From: Podarcis raffonei | Taxonomy: Eukaryota; Chordata; Lepidosauria; Squamata; Lacertidae | Assembly (NCBI RefSeq): GCF_027172205.1 | Contig: NC_070603.1 | Coordinates: forward strand, 10,972,001 to 11,036,000 | DNA length: 64,000 bases | Reading direction: 5' to 3' | Part shown: one piece after another, positions 42,209-53,304 of the stretch | How the letters are laid out: the number at the start of each line of letters is the position of its first letter | Position numbering within the stretch: position 1 is the first letter of the stretch | Made by a program: the position numbers and the translations under genes | Notes under the pieces: model-generated | What the model saw: the letters and a program-made list of their open reading frames with translations, nothing else | Told to the model about the DNA's origin: nothing | Database searches by the model: none

Positions 42209-42242
42209 CACACATATGGCCTTAAATTTTTTATTTCAGTAT

Positions 42243-42919
42243 TGTGCAGCAGAGGCCCTTTGAATAGATAGGAAGAAACTGTGATGAAGTGTTTTGTGGG
42301 GACAAATCACAAAAGTCACAAAAGTCACAAAAGTGATGGTGCTGATTTTGGTGGTGGGTTGCATGTGCATGATATCTGCTGGAGGGGCAACAAAACACTC
42401 CCCAGCCTATACATAAATTCCTGCAACAGCAGATATGGCTGGAAGAAACTCCTTCCTGAAACCTGGAGATGCCAGGAATTGAACCTTGTGCATGCTCTGT
42501 CATTGAGCCACAGCCCTTTGGTCATGCGTAAGTGTCCACATTGCACCTTACTGTCAATGTGCATGCATTCATATGGATATGCAGTGGTCTGAACTTTTAC
42601 AGACTACTGGGAGAAAAATGTTGAGGAATGACAACTTTCGGAGTTCACGCTAACAACATTTTAACAAGACACAGCCAAGGGACAAAAAGAAATGGTGTGT
42701 GTGCAGTGATTTACTGGAGATTTAAGACCTGCAATTAGGGAACAAACCTAGTAAATATAAGAACTGTTGGAGCATCTGTTAAAAACAAAAAAAGCACAAG
42801 AACTTACATTGCTCCATTAGAAAAAAATGACAGTTAGTCAATACTTTTATTAGTACCAATCCAAAGGTCATAGAATAGAGAAAGAGGAGAGATGGAATCT
42901 CAAAGGTACATAAAAACAA
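42243..42919. other. Unique DNA, no gene seen
   Basis: TCACAAAAG occurs three times in tandem at about 42306-42333. Nothing else could be assigned. Confidence 0.35.
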
Positions 42920-43150
42920 GCATTTAGAGTGCGGTCCTATAACCAAATACTTTGGAGTAAGCTCCAGTTAATCTCAATGGGCAGGTATAGGATTGCACCG
43001 TTAATGGACCAGATAATCTTCCAAAGTTAGGCACTTACAGTGCAACCCTACTAAGGCTTGTATATTCACAGATGTTAGTCCCACTAAGTTCAATGGGACT
43101 TACTCTCCTGTAAGTGTGCTTAGGACTGCAAACTTGGATTGTGCCCTATG
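42920..43150. repeat. Old dispersed repeat pieces
   Basis: GTCCCACTAAGTTCAATGGG, ACTTACTCTCCTGTAAGTGT and GCAGTCCTA-like words recur, in both orientations, at 56375-56440 and 61200-61290. This is a common short, partly palindromic amniote repeat whose class I cannot name with confidence. Confidence 0.45.
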
Positions 43151-43265
43151 TCATGCTCTGATTCATTTTGTAACAGAAGACGTTGTAATAAGACATTCCC
43201 TAGCTAAGTGCCCTTAAAGAAGCGTGTCTTCAAAAAGCGTTGGTACATTAAAATATTATTTTTAC

Positions 43266-43814
43266 GGCCAAGTGGTGCCAAAGAAGGACAGAACTTTTTT
43301 CATGTATGCTACAACAGCAGCAAGAATACTCATCGCAAAGTATTGGAAGACGCAAGATCTACCCACTCTGGAAGAATGGCAGATGAAACTGATTGACTGT
43401 ATGGGATTGGCAGAAATGACGAGCAGAATCCGTGACCAGGGAGAAGAGTCGGCAGAAGAAGACTGGAAAAAATTTAAGGACTATTTACAGAAATATTGTA
43501 AAATTAAGGAATGTTGAATGATGTTGGATTGAAATTGAGTGGTTTCTAGCTGTAATGATATAAAGGAATATGGAAGAAAAAAAGGGTTTGGATAGAAAAT
43601 AAGGTGATATTATAAGCTGTAATGCTTTAAGTTAAGAACAAATAACTGAACAAATAATTTGAAAGGGAATACAAAAAGGGGAGGTATGAGGAGGTCAGAG
43701 AAATATGTTACTGAAAAGTTTGTATCATGAACTATATGTCTTTTTTAATCTTTTTGTTTGCTTTTTGTTCGTATAAAAAATTGAAAATCTTAATAAATAT
43801 CTTTTAAAAAAAAT
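43266..43814 (+). mobile_element. L1 LINE 3' end
   Basis: Plus-strand counterpart of the element at 41149, with the frame KKDRTFFMYATTAARILIAK through EEDWKKFKDYLQKYCKIKEC to a stop at 43517. It is flanked by the 13-bp duplication ATATTATTTTTAC (43253-43265 and 43815-43827). It is the shorter of the two 5'-truncated copies and ends in an A-rich tail. Confidence 0.92.
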
Positions 43815-43975
43815 ATATTATTTTTACACATTTCTGGGGTTTCAACTCTCCTCCTCACTCCTTACAAAACAGTGAGCAATATTTTGAGTTCTCCGGAACT
43901 CTTCTTCAGGCTAGAAGACACTAAGAATGTTGTAGCTGCAAAAGTTGATTCAAGACAAGCTCTTTAAAGAAGAGT

Positions 43976-44375
43976 CATCCTGATTTGTTTGCACAAAGTT
44001 TGCAGGAAGATTAAACAACAGGGGTGGGATGGGGGGGGAGCTGTGACCTCCAGTTGTTATTGGACTCCAACTCCCATCAGCCCCCCAGCATGACCAGTGG
44101 TTAGCGATGACGGGAGGTGTAGTTCAACCACACCAGGACGGCCAACCTGTTATCCATCCCATTTTACAACTTTCTGGCTGCATATTGATGGTTTGTTTGC
44201 GGGGAGATCCTATGAGTGGACTTCCAGTGCATTTTCTTACCACTTTCCTTATCACAAAGTTCTCTGTTAGGGGTGTTGCTGCACAAGTATATCAAATCCA
44301 CTTTAATTACGCAAGCTGAATTTGCCCGTTAGCAACTGGATAGTCCCACCAGCAAAATAGTCTGGTGATACCTTC
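43976..44375 (+). repeat. Unclassified interspersed repeat, copy 2
   Basis: Second copy of the repeat at 8545-8875, interrupted by a hAT-like MITE at about 44041-44152. Confidence 0.55.
44041..44152. mobile_element. Palindromic hAT-like MITE, diverged
   Basis: GGACTCCAACTCCCATCAG and GGGAGGTGTAGTTCAAC form the diverged arms around a centre with CAGTGGTTAG, the plan seen at 7412-7546. Confidence 0.6.
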
Positions 44376-44387
44376 CTCTTCTGAGTA

Positions 44388-44596
44388 CAGTTGTACCTCA
44401 GGTTACAGACGTTTCAGGTTACAGACTCCGCCAACCCAGAAATAGTACCTTGGGTTAAGAACTTTGCTTCAGGATGAGAAAAGAAACTGCGCAGCGGGAG
44501 GCCCCATTAGCTAAAGTGGTACCTCAGGTTAAGAACAGTTTCAGGTTAAGAACAGACCTTCAGAACGAATTAAGTTCTTAACCCGAGGTACCACTG
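44388..44596. mobile_element. Tigger/pogo-like MITE
   Basis: Complete but slightly shorter copy, flanked by TA (44386-44387 and 44597-44598). The left terminus is mutated (CAGTTGTACCTCAGG). Confidence 0.85.
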
Positions 44597-45365
44597 TAAA
44601 TGATACCATTGTAATTTCATAAGGAAAGGGCAAGCACTCAGAGAATGGGTGCATACATAAGATATAGTACTGGGGTCACCCGTGTGGCACCATGGTGCCC
44701 TCAGTTCCCTCATATTTTAAAATATTTTAAACACTTTTTCTGGTTGGAAGCTTTGTCGGTTTGTGGTGGAAGGGTCTGTGTTTTATTTTTATTTTGAGGG
44801 GAGGTGCAAGTGCTTTGCACACTTCTGTGAAATGGGTATTTTTCGGTACACACAACAGTTTCCAAATGTGCATCCTGGCCTATGCTCGCAGTAACCAACA
44901 TGCTAGCTGGGAGATCCTTTCTCTTCCCAACCTACCCATCTGCATCACCCCATAAATATTGCCCACATTGAGTTCTGGGGGAATGCCATTGTCTCCTTAT
45001 CAGAAGTTCTATCAAAAGGAAATATATTTAGATCCTCTGCTGCAACAACTGTCCAGTTAGTGCATTGAAGAAAAACCCTCCCTAAAAGCCGTTGTTATCC
45101 AGGAGTTGAGAAAGATTATGAAAACCCAGGTAACTACAGGTATCCAATAATCTGAGCATGGCATGGCGTCTGGTGATATTTAAGAAGGCAGGGACAGACT
45201 TTTCCTTCAATCTGTCCTATAGCTTGTAGAACAAAGCAAAATATGCTTTATCACTCACTGGGATGCTAAGGTTCACTCATCTTCTCCCTCCAGCTTGTAA
45301 AAAAACCCCAGAAAACACCAACTTGTTTCTGCTGTTACAGTTCTGTGCATATTTAGTTGGGAGTT
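44597..45365. other. Unique DNA, no gene seen
   Basis: No coding exon or named repeat could be assigned. Confidence 0.35.
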
Positions 45366-45375
45366 AACCCCACAG

Positions 45376-45728
45376 TAAAGGTAAAGGGACCCCTGATCAT
45401 TAGGTCCAGTCGTGACCGACTCTGGGGTTGCGGCGCTCATCTTGCTTTATTGGCCGAGGGCCGGCATACAGCTTCCGGGTCATGTGGCCAGCATGACTAA
45501 GCCGCTTCTGGCGAACCAGAGCAGCGTATGAAAACACTGTTTACCTTCCCGCCAGAGCGGTACCCATTTATCTACTTGCACTTTGACGTGCTTTTGAACT
45601 GCTAGGTTGGCAGGAGCAGGGACCGAATAACGGGAGCTCACCCTGTCGCAGGGATTTGAACCGCTAACCTTCTGATCGGCAAGTCCTAGGCTCTGTGATT
45701 TAACCCACAGCACCACCCATGTCCCCAG
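45376..45728 (-). mobile_element. Sauria-type SINE
   Basis: Full-length, with a 10-bp duplication AACCCCACAG (45366-45375 and 45729-45738). Confidence 0.92.
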
Positions 45729-45738
45729 AACCCCACAG

Positions 45739-45776
45739 AACAAAACGCAATTTACTTCTGGTTCAACATGCCGGAT

Positions 45777-45815
<39 letters not shown>

Positions 45816-46578
45816 ACACTGCTTTTCAGGATGGACAAAGAATACATGTTTCAACCTCAAGGACATGAACGGTGAACATGCTACAGTATATGGTGAACAT
45901 GTCAAAAGATGACCTGCAGTTATATCAGTGAACAGAAGGTGGCACTGCTGCTCCACCTATGTGGAGCAACATGCTCCGGTTGCGATGCTTCCGAGCATTC
46001 TGGGTGGGTGAGGGGGAAAGGGATGTGGGTGTCACAGAAGCCTTGAGATTGCTCCTTACATGCTGACTATGATGGAGCAAGGGGAGGCACCCTGTGAAGT
46101 GCCAGGTTTGTGGTTTTGGAATACCAAGACTGAGCCCTTGAATAAGTGCAATAAAGCATGCATCTGAGAACGTGCAGAGTGCACCCCCCCACACACACCG
46201 CTTAGCCAGTTCTGTCTTACATCGAGGCTAAGCTTTTCCATCCATCCCCTCCTTCTACTCCTCCTGCATCTTTTAATAAGCAGAAATTCATCAGGTGATG
46301 CTTTTCTTGGCGTGATGACTGGAAAAGCTCTACTTGCTATTCTTCCAACCTGTTAGGCGGCTTTTATAAAGGCGATGGAGGGCAGTGGCGGGGGGAGTTG
46401 GTGAAGCTTAAGCAGGCTTGAATCTCAGCACCTAACAAGACAATCCATCATGGTGGGAGTGGTTCAGAATAGAGAAACTGGGAACCAAACAGAGTCATAG
46501 AATCATGGAACTGTAGAGTTGGAAGATGGGGTTGCCAGCTTTTCAACTGAACTCTGCCGCTCTGCTTTTAACAGTGGC
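45739..46578. other. Unique DNA with a (GA)n run
   Basis: A GA microsatellite lies at 45779-45808. ATCATGGAACTGTAGAGTTGG near 46500 is a small CR1-tail remnant. No gene is seen. Confidence 0.4.
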
Positions 46579-46591
46579 TTAATGTGCAGGA

Positions 46592-46938
46592 GGCACGCGT
46601 GTGGCACTGTGGGTTAAACCACAGAGCCTAGGACTTGCCGATCGGAAGGTCCGCAGTTCAAATCCCCGCGACGGGGTGAGCTCCCGTTGCTCGGTCCCTG
46701 CTCCTGCAGTTCGAAAGCATGTCAAATTGCAAGTAGATAAATAGGTACCACTCCGGCGGGAAGGTAAACGGCGTTTCTGTGCGCTGCTCTGGTTCTCCAG
46801 AAGCGGCTTAGTCTTGCTGGTCACATGACCCGGAAGCTGTATGCCAGCTCTCTTGGCCAATAAAGCGAGATGAGCACCACAACCTCAGAGTCGGCCACGA
46901 CTGGACCTAATGGTCAGGGGTCCCTTTACCTTTTACCT
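46592..46938 (+). mobile_element. Sauria-type SINE
   Basis: Full-length, with a 13-bp duplication TTAATGTGCAGGA (46579-46591 and 46939-46951). TTAATGTGCAGG occurs a third time at about 46962, apparently a small local repeat of the target. Confidence 0.9.
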
Positions 46939-47224
46939 TTAATGTGCAGGAACCCGCACATTAATGTGCAGGGATTGGCAGATGAAGAAGCTTTTCATGG
47001 CAAGAATTCCTTCAGATCAAGCTGCTTGTTACAAGTCCAGCTAAAGAGTAGAGCTGAATATTGAGAAAACCTCCCCCACCCAGATTAGCCAACTTTTCAT
47101 TTTTTAACAACACCCTGCTTCTGTGCCTCCAACTGCAGGCATAAGTAAACAACAATGCTTATTTGCATGCTGCAAAAAGCAATGCCCTATTGATTTCTGG
47201 AGATCAAGCTTAAACAACAGCCAG

Positions 47225-47320
47225 TCATGTGGTATCTTAAAGATTAACAGATTTTATTTATGGCATAAGCTTTTGCAGACAAGAGCCTGTGTTATCGGAA
47301 GCATGAAATGTCATCTTTAG
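47225..47320 (-). mobile_element. Penelope-like 3' end, ancient
   Basis: The complement, ATGCTTCCGATAACACAGGC, then GCAAAAGCTTATGCC and AACAGATTTTATTT-type bases, is a decayed version of the widespread 'ctgatgaagtgggc...cccacgaaagcttatgc' 3' end. It is much more diverged than the copies at 40034 and 53305. Confidence 0.6.
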
Positions 47321-47442
47321 CTGGTGGCTAAATATTATATCCATGGATGCAAAAAAGAAGTATCATGTGCCAGCCAGGCTTGCTTCCCCCCTGGTCATTT
47401 GGAAACTCTACTATAGTTGTGCTAACCTGGCACCCTCTGGAG

Positions 47443-47580
47443 CAGCTGTTCTCAACCTCTGGGTCCCCAGATGTTGTTGGACTACAACTCCCATCATCCC
47501 TGAGGTCTGGCCTTGCTAGCTAGGGGTGATGGGAGTTGTAGTTCAACAACATCTGGGGACCCACACGTTTAGAAAGGCTG
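47443..47580. mobile_element. Palindromic hAT-like MITE
   Basis: Arms GGGTCCCCAGATGTTGTTGG and CCAACAACATCTGGGG-type complement, with terminal CAGCTGTTCTCAACC and GAAAGGCTG. A second, related palindromic MITE starts near 47582 and is split by the BovB insertion; it resumes at about 48301-48325. Confidence 0.65.
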
Positions 47581-47654
47581 CAAGGTTTTGGACTACAGCT
47601 CTCATCATCCCTGACCGTGGGGCTGATGAGAATTGTAGTCCAGCAACATCCCAA

Positions 47655-48300
47655 CATCTGAAGTTCAACATCAAAAAAACGAAGATCATGGCCACTGGTC
47701 CCATCACCTCCTGGCAAACAGAAGGGGAAGAAATGAAGGCAGTGAGAGATTTTACCTTCTTGGGCTCCATGATCACTGCAGATGGTGACAGCAGCCACGA
47801 AATTAAAAGATGCCTGCTTCTTGGGAGAAAAGTGATGGCAAATCTTAAAAAGCAGAGACGTCACCTTGCCAACAAAGGTCCGTATAGTTCAAGCTATGGT
47901 TTTCCCAGTAGTGATGTATGGAAGTGAGAGCTGGGCCATAAAGAAGGCTGATCACCGAAGAATTGATGCTTTTGAATTATGGTGCTGGAGGAGACTCTTG
48001 AGAGTCCCATGGACTGCAAGAAGATCAAACCTATCCATTCTGAAGGAAATCAGCCCTGAGTGCTCACTGGAAGGACAGATTGTGAAGCTGAGGCTCCCAT
48101 ACTTTGGCCACCTCATGAGAAGAGAAGACTCCCTGGAAAAGACCCTGATGTTGGGAAAGATGGAGGGCACAAGGAGAAGGTGACGACAGAGGACGAGATG
48201 GCTGGACAGTGTTCTCGAAGCTACCAGCATGAGTCTGATCAAACTGTGGGAGGCAGTGGAAAACAGGAGTGCCTGGCGTGCTCTGGACTAAACAACAAAC
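47655..48300 (+). mobile_element. RTE-BovB LINE 3' end
   Basis: A 10-bp duplication, AACATCCCAA (47645-47654 and 48301-48310), flanks it. The coding part covers FNIKKTKIMATGPITSWQTE through MVFPVVMYGSESWAIKK and CSLEGQIVKLRLPYFGHLM. It is shifted in one place relative to the copy at 10457 and lacks the last MGS-K-RLNN segment. Confidence 0.92.
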
Positions 48301-48325
48301 AACATCCCAAGAGCACCAAGTTGGG

Positions 48326-49361
48326 GAAGAGTAGCTAAAGAGCTACTTGAAAGAGCAAACTTCCCCACCTCCCATCATCGTGTAGAGATGGTCAATGATT
48401 CTAAGCGGCAACTATACTAGGATGCTATTTTTATGCAAATGAGTGAATGCTTTTATGTGTATAAAAGCATAGGAACAGAAAGCATCCTTATATTTGGAAT
48501 TAATTAAGCCAGAAAAATTTGCACTTTAGCCTTCCGGCCACAAAAACAAATTAAAAGCTGTTTTCAGCCATAAGGGACAGGAGAAATTCCAAGCAGCTTG
48601 GATTGTGTGGTGTATTGGCCCTCCTGGCTTGCCGTATCAGAATGTTAGGTCTTGGGTACTGTGCTTTCAATTTTGCCTTGCAAGCTGCAGTCTGAAGTGG
48701 TCTTTTACTCCATAACCCTCTTATTTATTAAAGTTATTTGTGATTGTCCACCCTATTCTGTGGGCTTTGCTGCAGGATGCAGTTTATTGAGTACAAATAC
48801 ATGACATGGACAGCTGTGTGACAGGCAGATATTCAGCAGATAACGCTCACCCCCACACACACAAATTACCTCTCCATGCTGCAAAAAGCTTCACTAATTT
48901 GTACAGGCAGCACAATCAATAGGCACCATGCCTTAATGTGTTCAGTACAAAAAGAAGAGTCTCTGCCCTCAAGGAGCTTACAGTACCAATGTTGGCAGTG
49001 GGTGAGACTCAAAGACAGGGCTAGCACTGAATGAAAGTGAGCAGATGCCATTATATGATGCACTGAAACTTGGCTGCATCTGGAGATGCGGATTAGGGCT
49101 AAAATCAAAGGTTCCGTGGAAAAGATGAAATGTGAGGAGGGATCTGAGGCAGGAGGCGCTGCAGCTGCTTAACAAAGCATGCAGACTTCCTCAGATTTCT
49201 TTGTCTTTTTTCAACCATTAGAATCTAATGGTCTTTTCTTCGTAACCATTAGAATCCAATCTATTCACTTAACTAGTTGCTGAAATGCTGAGTAATAACA
49301 GAGCTTTAAAAGCGCTAGATGGGCACAAGGGTGTGGAGAAATGGGAGGATTAGAAAAGAGC

Positions 49362-49362
<1 letters not shown>
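48326..49362. other. Unique DNA; possible conserved element near 48470-48580
   Basis: No gene is seen. CCTTATATTTGGAATTAATTAAG and CAAATTAAAAGCTG near 48490-48560 have the texture of conserved non-coding sequence, untested. Confidence 0.35.
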
Positions 49363-49400
<38 letters not shown>

Positions 49401-49830
49401 TAATAATAATAATAATAATTTATTTTTAATACCCCACCCATCTGGCTGGGCCTCCCCAGCCACTCTGGGCGGCTTCCATAAAAACCAAAAATACAGTAAA
49501 ATATCACACGTTAAAAACTTCCCTTAAGATGTCTTCTGAATGTCAGGTAGTTGTTTATCGCTTTGACATCTGCTGGAAGGGCGTTCCACAGGGCGGGCGC
49601 CACTACCGAGAAGGCCCTCTGCCTGGTTCCCTGTAGCTTTGCTTCTCGCAATGAGGGAACCACCAGAAGGCCCTCGGCGCTGGACCTCAGCATCCGGGCA
49701 GAATGATGGGGGTGGAGACGCTCCTACAGGTATACTGGACCGAGGCCGTTTAGGGCTTTAAAGGTCAGCACCAACACTTTGAATTGTGCTTGGAAATGTA
49801 CTCGGAGCCAATCTTGGCGATTTTTCAATG
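49363..49830 (-). mobile_element. L2-clade LINE 3' end with ATT tail
   Basis: Encodes LRSSAEGLLVVPSLREAKLQ and RQRAFSVVAPALWNALPADV on the minus strand. An (AAT)n run of about 58 bp, corresponding to an ATT tail, forms the left edge. Confidence 0.88.
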
Positions 49831-50111
49831 AAACTGGCCTCCTCCTCGGAACCCTAACACAGGATAAGCAATTCAGGGTTGGGGTTATCTTGATTGATGG
49901 CAGCCATTCTAATTAGTTGAGGGAATGATAGAATTTTCTGGAAACCTATTGCAAGGTTTTTGGTGTGGGTCAGGGTCAAAGGTTTAAAGGTGTGGTCCAT
50001 CTTTCCTTCCTTTAGCTGCAAAAAGGGTGTGGGGGGGATGTTCTGTCTGAACTGGAAGCAACGGGTTTCTACATTAAAAGCTTGTGTTCCAGCACACTTT
50101 GTATTACAAAC

Positions 50112-50140
<29 letters not shown>
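50112..50140. repeat. (CA)n microsatellite
   Basis: Uninterrupted CA repeat. Confidence 0.9.
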
Positions 50141-50143
<3 letters not shown>

Positions 50144-50197
50144 CACAATGGGCTTGCTGGTTTTACATTAGGACTGCAATATTAAAGACAATTACTA

Positions 50198-50531
50198 AAC
50201 CACAGAGCCTAGGGCTTACCGATCAGAAGGCCGGCGGTTCGAATCCCCGCAATGGGGTGAGCTCCCGTTGCTCGGTCCCAGCTCCTGCCAACCTAGCAGT
50301 TCGAAAGCACAAAGTGCAAGTAGATAAATAGGTACCGCTCCGGTGGGAAGGTAAACGGCGTTTCCGTGCGCTGCTCTGGTTCGCTAGAAGCAGCTTAGTC
50401 ATGCTGGCCACATGACCCGGAAGCTGTCTGCAGACAAACGCCGGCTCCCTCGGCCAATAAAGCGAGATGAGCGCCGCAACCCCAGAGTCGGTCACGTCTG
50501 GACCTAACGGTCAGGGGTCCCTTTACCTTTT
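50198..50531 (+). mobile_element. Sauria-type SINE
   Basis: Lacks only the first bases of the head, starting at AACCACAGAGCC. TTACTA on both sides may be a short duplication. Confidence 0.88.
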
Positions 50532-50930
50532 TACTAGTGAGTGAGCCCTACTGACCACATGGACAGAATGGGGCTGCAGGTAATTGCCCCATTTTCCCTA
50601 GGGTCAGGCAGCATTTCCCTTATGGAGGAGTAGGGAACCTTCCCCCCACCCCCACCCCAGTCACATTCCATATGGATAATCTTCTGGAAGCTGCTTTCTA
50701 GTGGTGGGGGAGCTCAGAGCTGAAAGTAAGAAGGTGATTTGTTTTGGGGGGGACAGAAATAAGTTCCCTCCATCTAGTCCACTGATACTCAAACTCCAGT
50801 TAGACACACACACACAGTGTGTTTTAAGTGTGCTTTAGACAATTAAGCCACCCCATTAGATGCACAACCATCCCATGATCTCTTTCTCCTTTCATCACCC
50901 CAGCCTCCTGCAACCCTGCCAATGACATCA
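50532..50930. other. Unique DNA, no gene seen
   Basis: Nothing could be assigned other than a short CA run near 50804. Confidence 0.35.
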
Positions 50931-50931
50931 C

Positions 50932-51802
50932 AATGACAATGACATCGTGGTTGGAGGCGGTTGGAGGATGGATGGCGGCTAACAGATTGAGATTGAATCC
51001 TGACAAGACAGAAGTACTATTCTTGGGGGAACAGGGGGCGGGCGGGTGTGGAGGATTCCCTGGTCCTGAATGGGGTAACTGTGCCCCTGAAGGACCAGGT
51101 GCGCAGCCTGGGAGTCATTCTGGACTCACAGCTGTCCATGGAGGCACAGGTCAATTCTGTGTCCAGGGCAGCTATTTACCAGCTCCATCTGGTACACAGA
51201 CTGAGACCCTACTTGCCCACAGACTGTCTCACCAGAGTGGTGCATGCTCTAGTTATTTCTCACTTGGACTACTGCAATGCTCTCTATGTGGGGCTACCTT
51301 TGAAGGTGACCCGGAAACTACAACTAATCCAGAATGCAGCAGCTAGACTGGTGACTGGGAGCAGCCGCTGAGACCATATAACACCAGTCTTGAAAGACCC
51401 ACACTGGCTCCCAGTACGTTTCCTAGCACAATTCAAAGTGTTGGTGCTGGCCTTTAAAGCCCTAAACGGCCTCGGTCCAGTATACCTGAAGGAGCGTCTC
51501 CACCTCCATCATTCTGCCCGGACACTGAGGTCCAGCGCTGAGGGCCTTCTGGCAGTTCCCTCACTACGAGAAGTCAAGTTACAGGGAACCAGGCAGAGGG
51601 CCTTCTCGGTAGTGGCACCCGCCCTGTGGAACGCCCTCCCATCAGATGTCAAAACAATAAACAACTACCTGACATTCAGAAGACATCTGAAGGCAGCCCT
51701 GTTTAGGGAAGCTTTTAATGTTTAATAGGTTATTGTATTTTAGTGTTTGGTTGGAAGCCACCCAGAGTTCCTGGGGAAACTCAGCCAGATGGGCAGGGTA
51801 TA

Positions 51803-51847
<45 letters not shown>
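50932..51847 (+). mobile_element. L2-clade LINE, longest copy
   Basis: Plus-strand ORF2 C-terminal half. Reading in order: WLEAVGGWMAANRLRLNPDK, TEVLFLG; LGVILDSQLSMEAQVNSVSR; YLPTDCLTRVVHALVISHLD then YCNALYVGLP and LIQNAAARLVTGSSR; DPHWLPVRFLAQFKVLVLAF; WNALPSDVKTINNYLTFRRH. The order fits the thumb and C-terminal region of L2/CR1-superfamily reverse transcriptases. A frame change near 51050 and a stop near 51370 break it. It ends in (ATT)n at 51808-51847. Confidence 0.88.
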
Positions 51848-51849
<2 letters not shown>

Positions 51850-53293
51850 AGTGAGGGAAGTAGCTAAGGATCCATTGGGTTGCCTTGACAGCCCCAGCAC
51901 TGCACTGCAAGGATGCAAAGGAATCCCATTGCTTGCCCTGTTTATTTCAGTTCAGGCAAAGGGGTGCACCGGGGGAGGTTACTGCGCAGAAGGCATCATT
52001 GATCAATCACCTCTTTGCCCCCATCCCACCAACTTACCTTGTTATGAACTGCCTAGAGAACTTTGCACGAAGGACAGTGCATACATTTAATAAATAGTAA
52101 TAAATAATAATAATAGCATCACATCTATGGAGCCAAGAGCTCCAGGAAACGGTGCTAACTGAATTCATATGTTCACTAGCGAGAACATCCCAGGGTGAAA
52201 ATTTGCGCCTTGGCCTCCCAGAGGCTTTCGCAAATGGTTCCTTGTCCGTTTGTCCTTCTCTGGCAACTGGCCGCAGACAGCCTTGACAGCTCGGCGAAAC
52301 AAACCCCGTCTAGACTGGAGGGAGTCGCTCGTCAACTGAAATAATATGCTCTGCCTTAACAACGTGTGACAAATAAACAGCCCCTGCCAAAGGGAGAGAA
52401 TGCCAGATACACTTCAGTCAGGGGGGAAATTAAAGACCCATAGGGAAGGCATGGCTCCGTTTGCAGCCGAGAGCTTGTTTGCAAGCAGTGCGGTGGGGTG
52501 TGCGATATACATATTTAAAATATTGTTAAGATTGCCACCCATGGGCAGGGATTGCCGTTTTGCTTGTTTTTGTTTTGGAGAACGCCAAGCGTAACGTGCA
52601 GCATTTTAATAAACTAAAAATAATAATGTTTTTCGAATTTTAATTTGGGGGCTGTTTTTAATCAGCGTCTGGGTGATTGCTGGTAATGCGTTTCATTCTT
52701 TTAATATAGAAGCTGCCATGGGAAGGTGGGGTGTTTTTTTTAAAAAAACCCTTAAAAGGTAGATAATAAATATTTTGGATAAATAACTGAACAAGCTAAA
52801 TAGAGATTGCGAACAGTGGGGGTGGAAAATGGTAAGGCTTAGTGTTCACTGAGGTGGTCAACCCTTGACTGGGCTATATTAATTCAGAAGGCGAGTGTGG
52901 TTTCACATAACTGAATGTTTCTCCTTAAAAACATTTTTTAAAAGCCCTTAGCACAGAACATTGGAATTCCATCGTACCTGACATATTCATTTCCTACGTG
53001 GGTTTTCTAAAACACAGAATTCAGTCAGGTATGTCTCTTCTTGCAGTCTGAAGGGATACAGTCTTGGCTCAGGCAGTCTGAGAACTAGGCCTTATTTGGT
53101 TTCACCTTAAGTACCAGTTTAAAAAAAGAAATTAAAGAAAATCAGATATCCTGGAAATCAGGATATCTGATAGAGAAGTCTTGCCTCAGCCCAAAGGTTT
53201 TGGGTGTTAAGCTCTGGTTCCTCAAGAATGAGAAACCTTCCATATGATGAGAAATTATCTTTGAATGCTCCAGGACTGAGCAGAATGGTGAGC
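51848..53293. other. Unique DNA; possible conserved elements
   Basis: No gene seen. At about 52130-52370 (ACTAGCGAGAACATCCCAGG, CAGCTCGGCGAAACAAACCC) and 52610-52710 (ATTTTAATTTGGGGGCTG, GGTAATGCGTTTCATTC) the sequence is complex, repeat-free and non-coding in texture, so these are candidates for conserved non-coding elements. Confidence 0.35.
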
Positions 53294-53304
53294 AATGTGA
53301 AGTT

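Larger units (their letters stand above)
40347..42238 (-). mobile_element. Solo LTR fossil containing BovB and L1
   Basis: TG...CA ends with a 4-bp duplication GTAT (40343-40346 and 42239-42242). The LTR body (40347-41030) carries the same polyadenylation and TATA-like regions as the LTR at 54098. Its 5' end reappears at 42215-42238 after a BovB, an L1 inside that BovB, and CA/TA repeats. No internal retroviral genes are present. Confidence 0.8.

Noticed and set aside
47435-47588. 8-bp duplication for the MITE at 47443
   Set aside because: CTCTGGAG on the left and CAAGGTTT on the right do not match; the end is probably fused to the next MITE.
33965-51847. CRISPR-like arrays
   Set aside because: Regular repeats here are ATT/AAT and CA microsatellites or LINE tails; this is a vertebrate genome.
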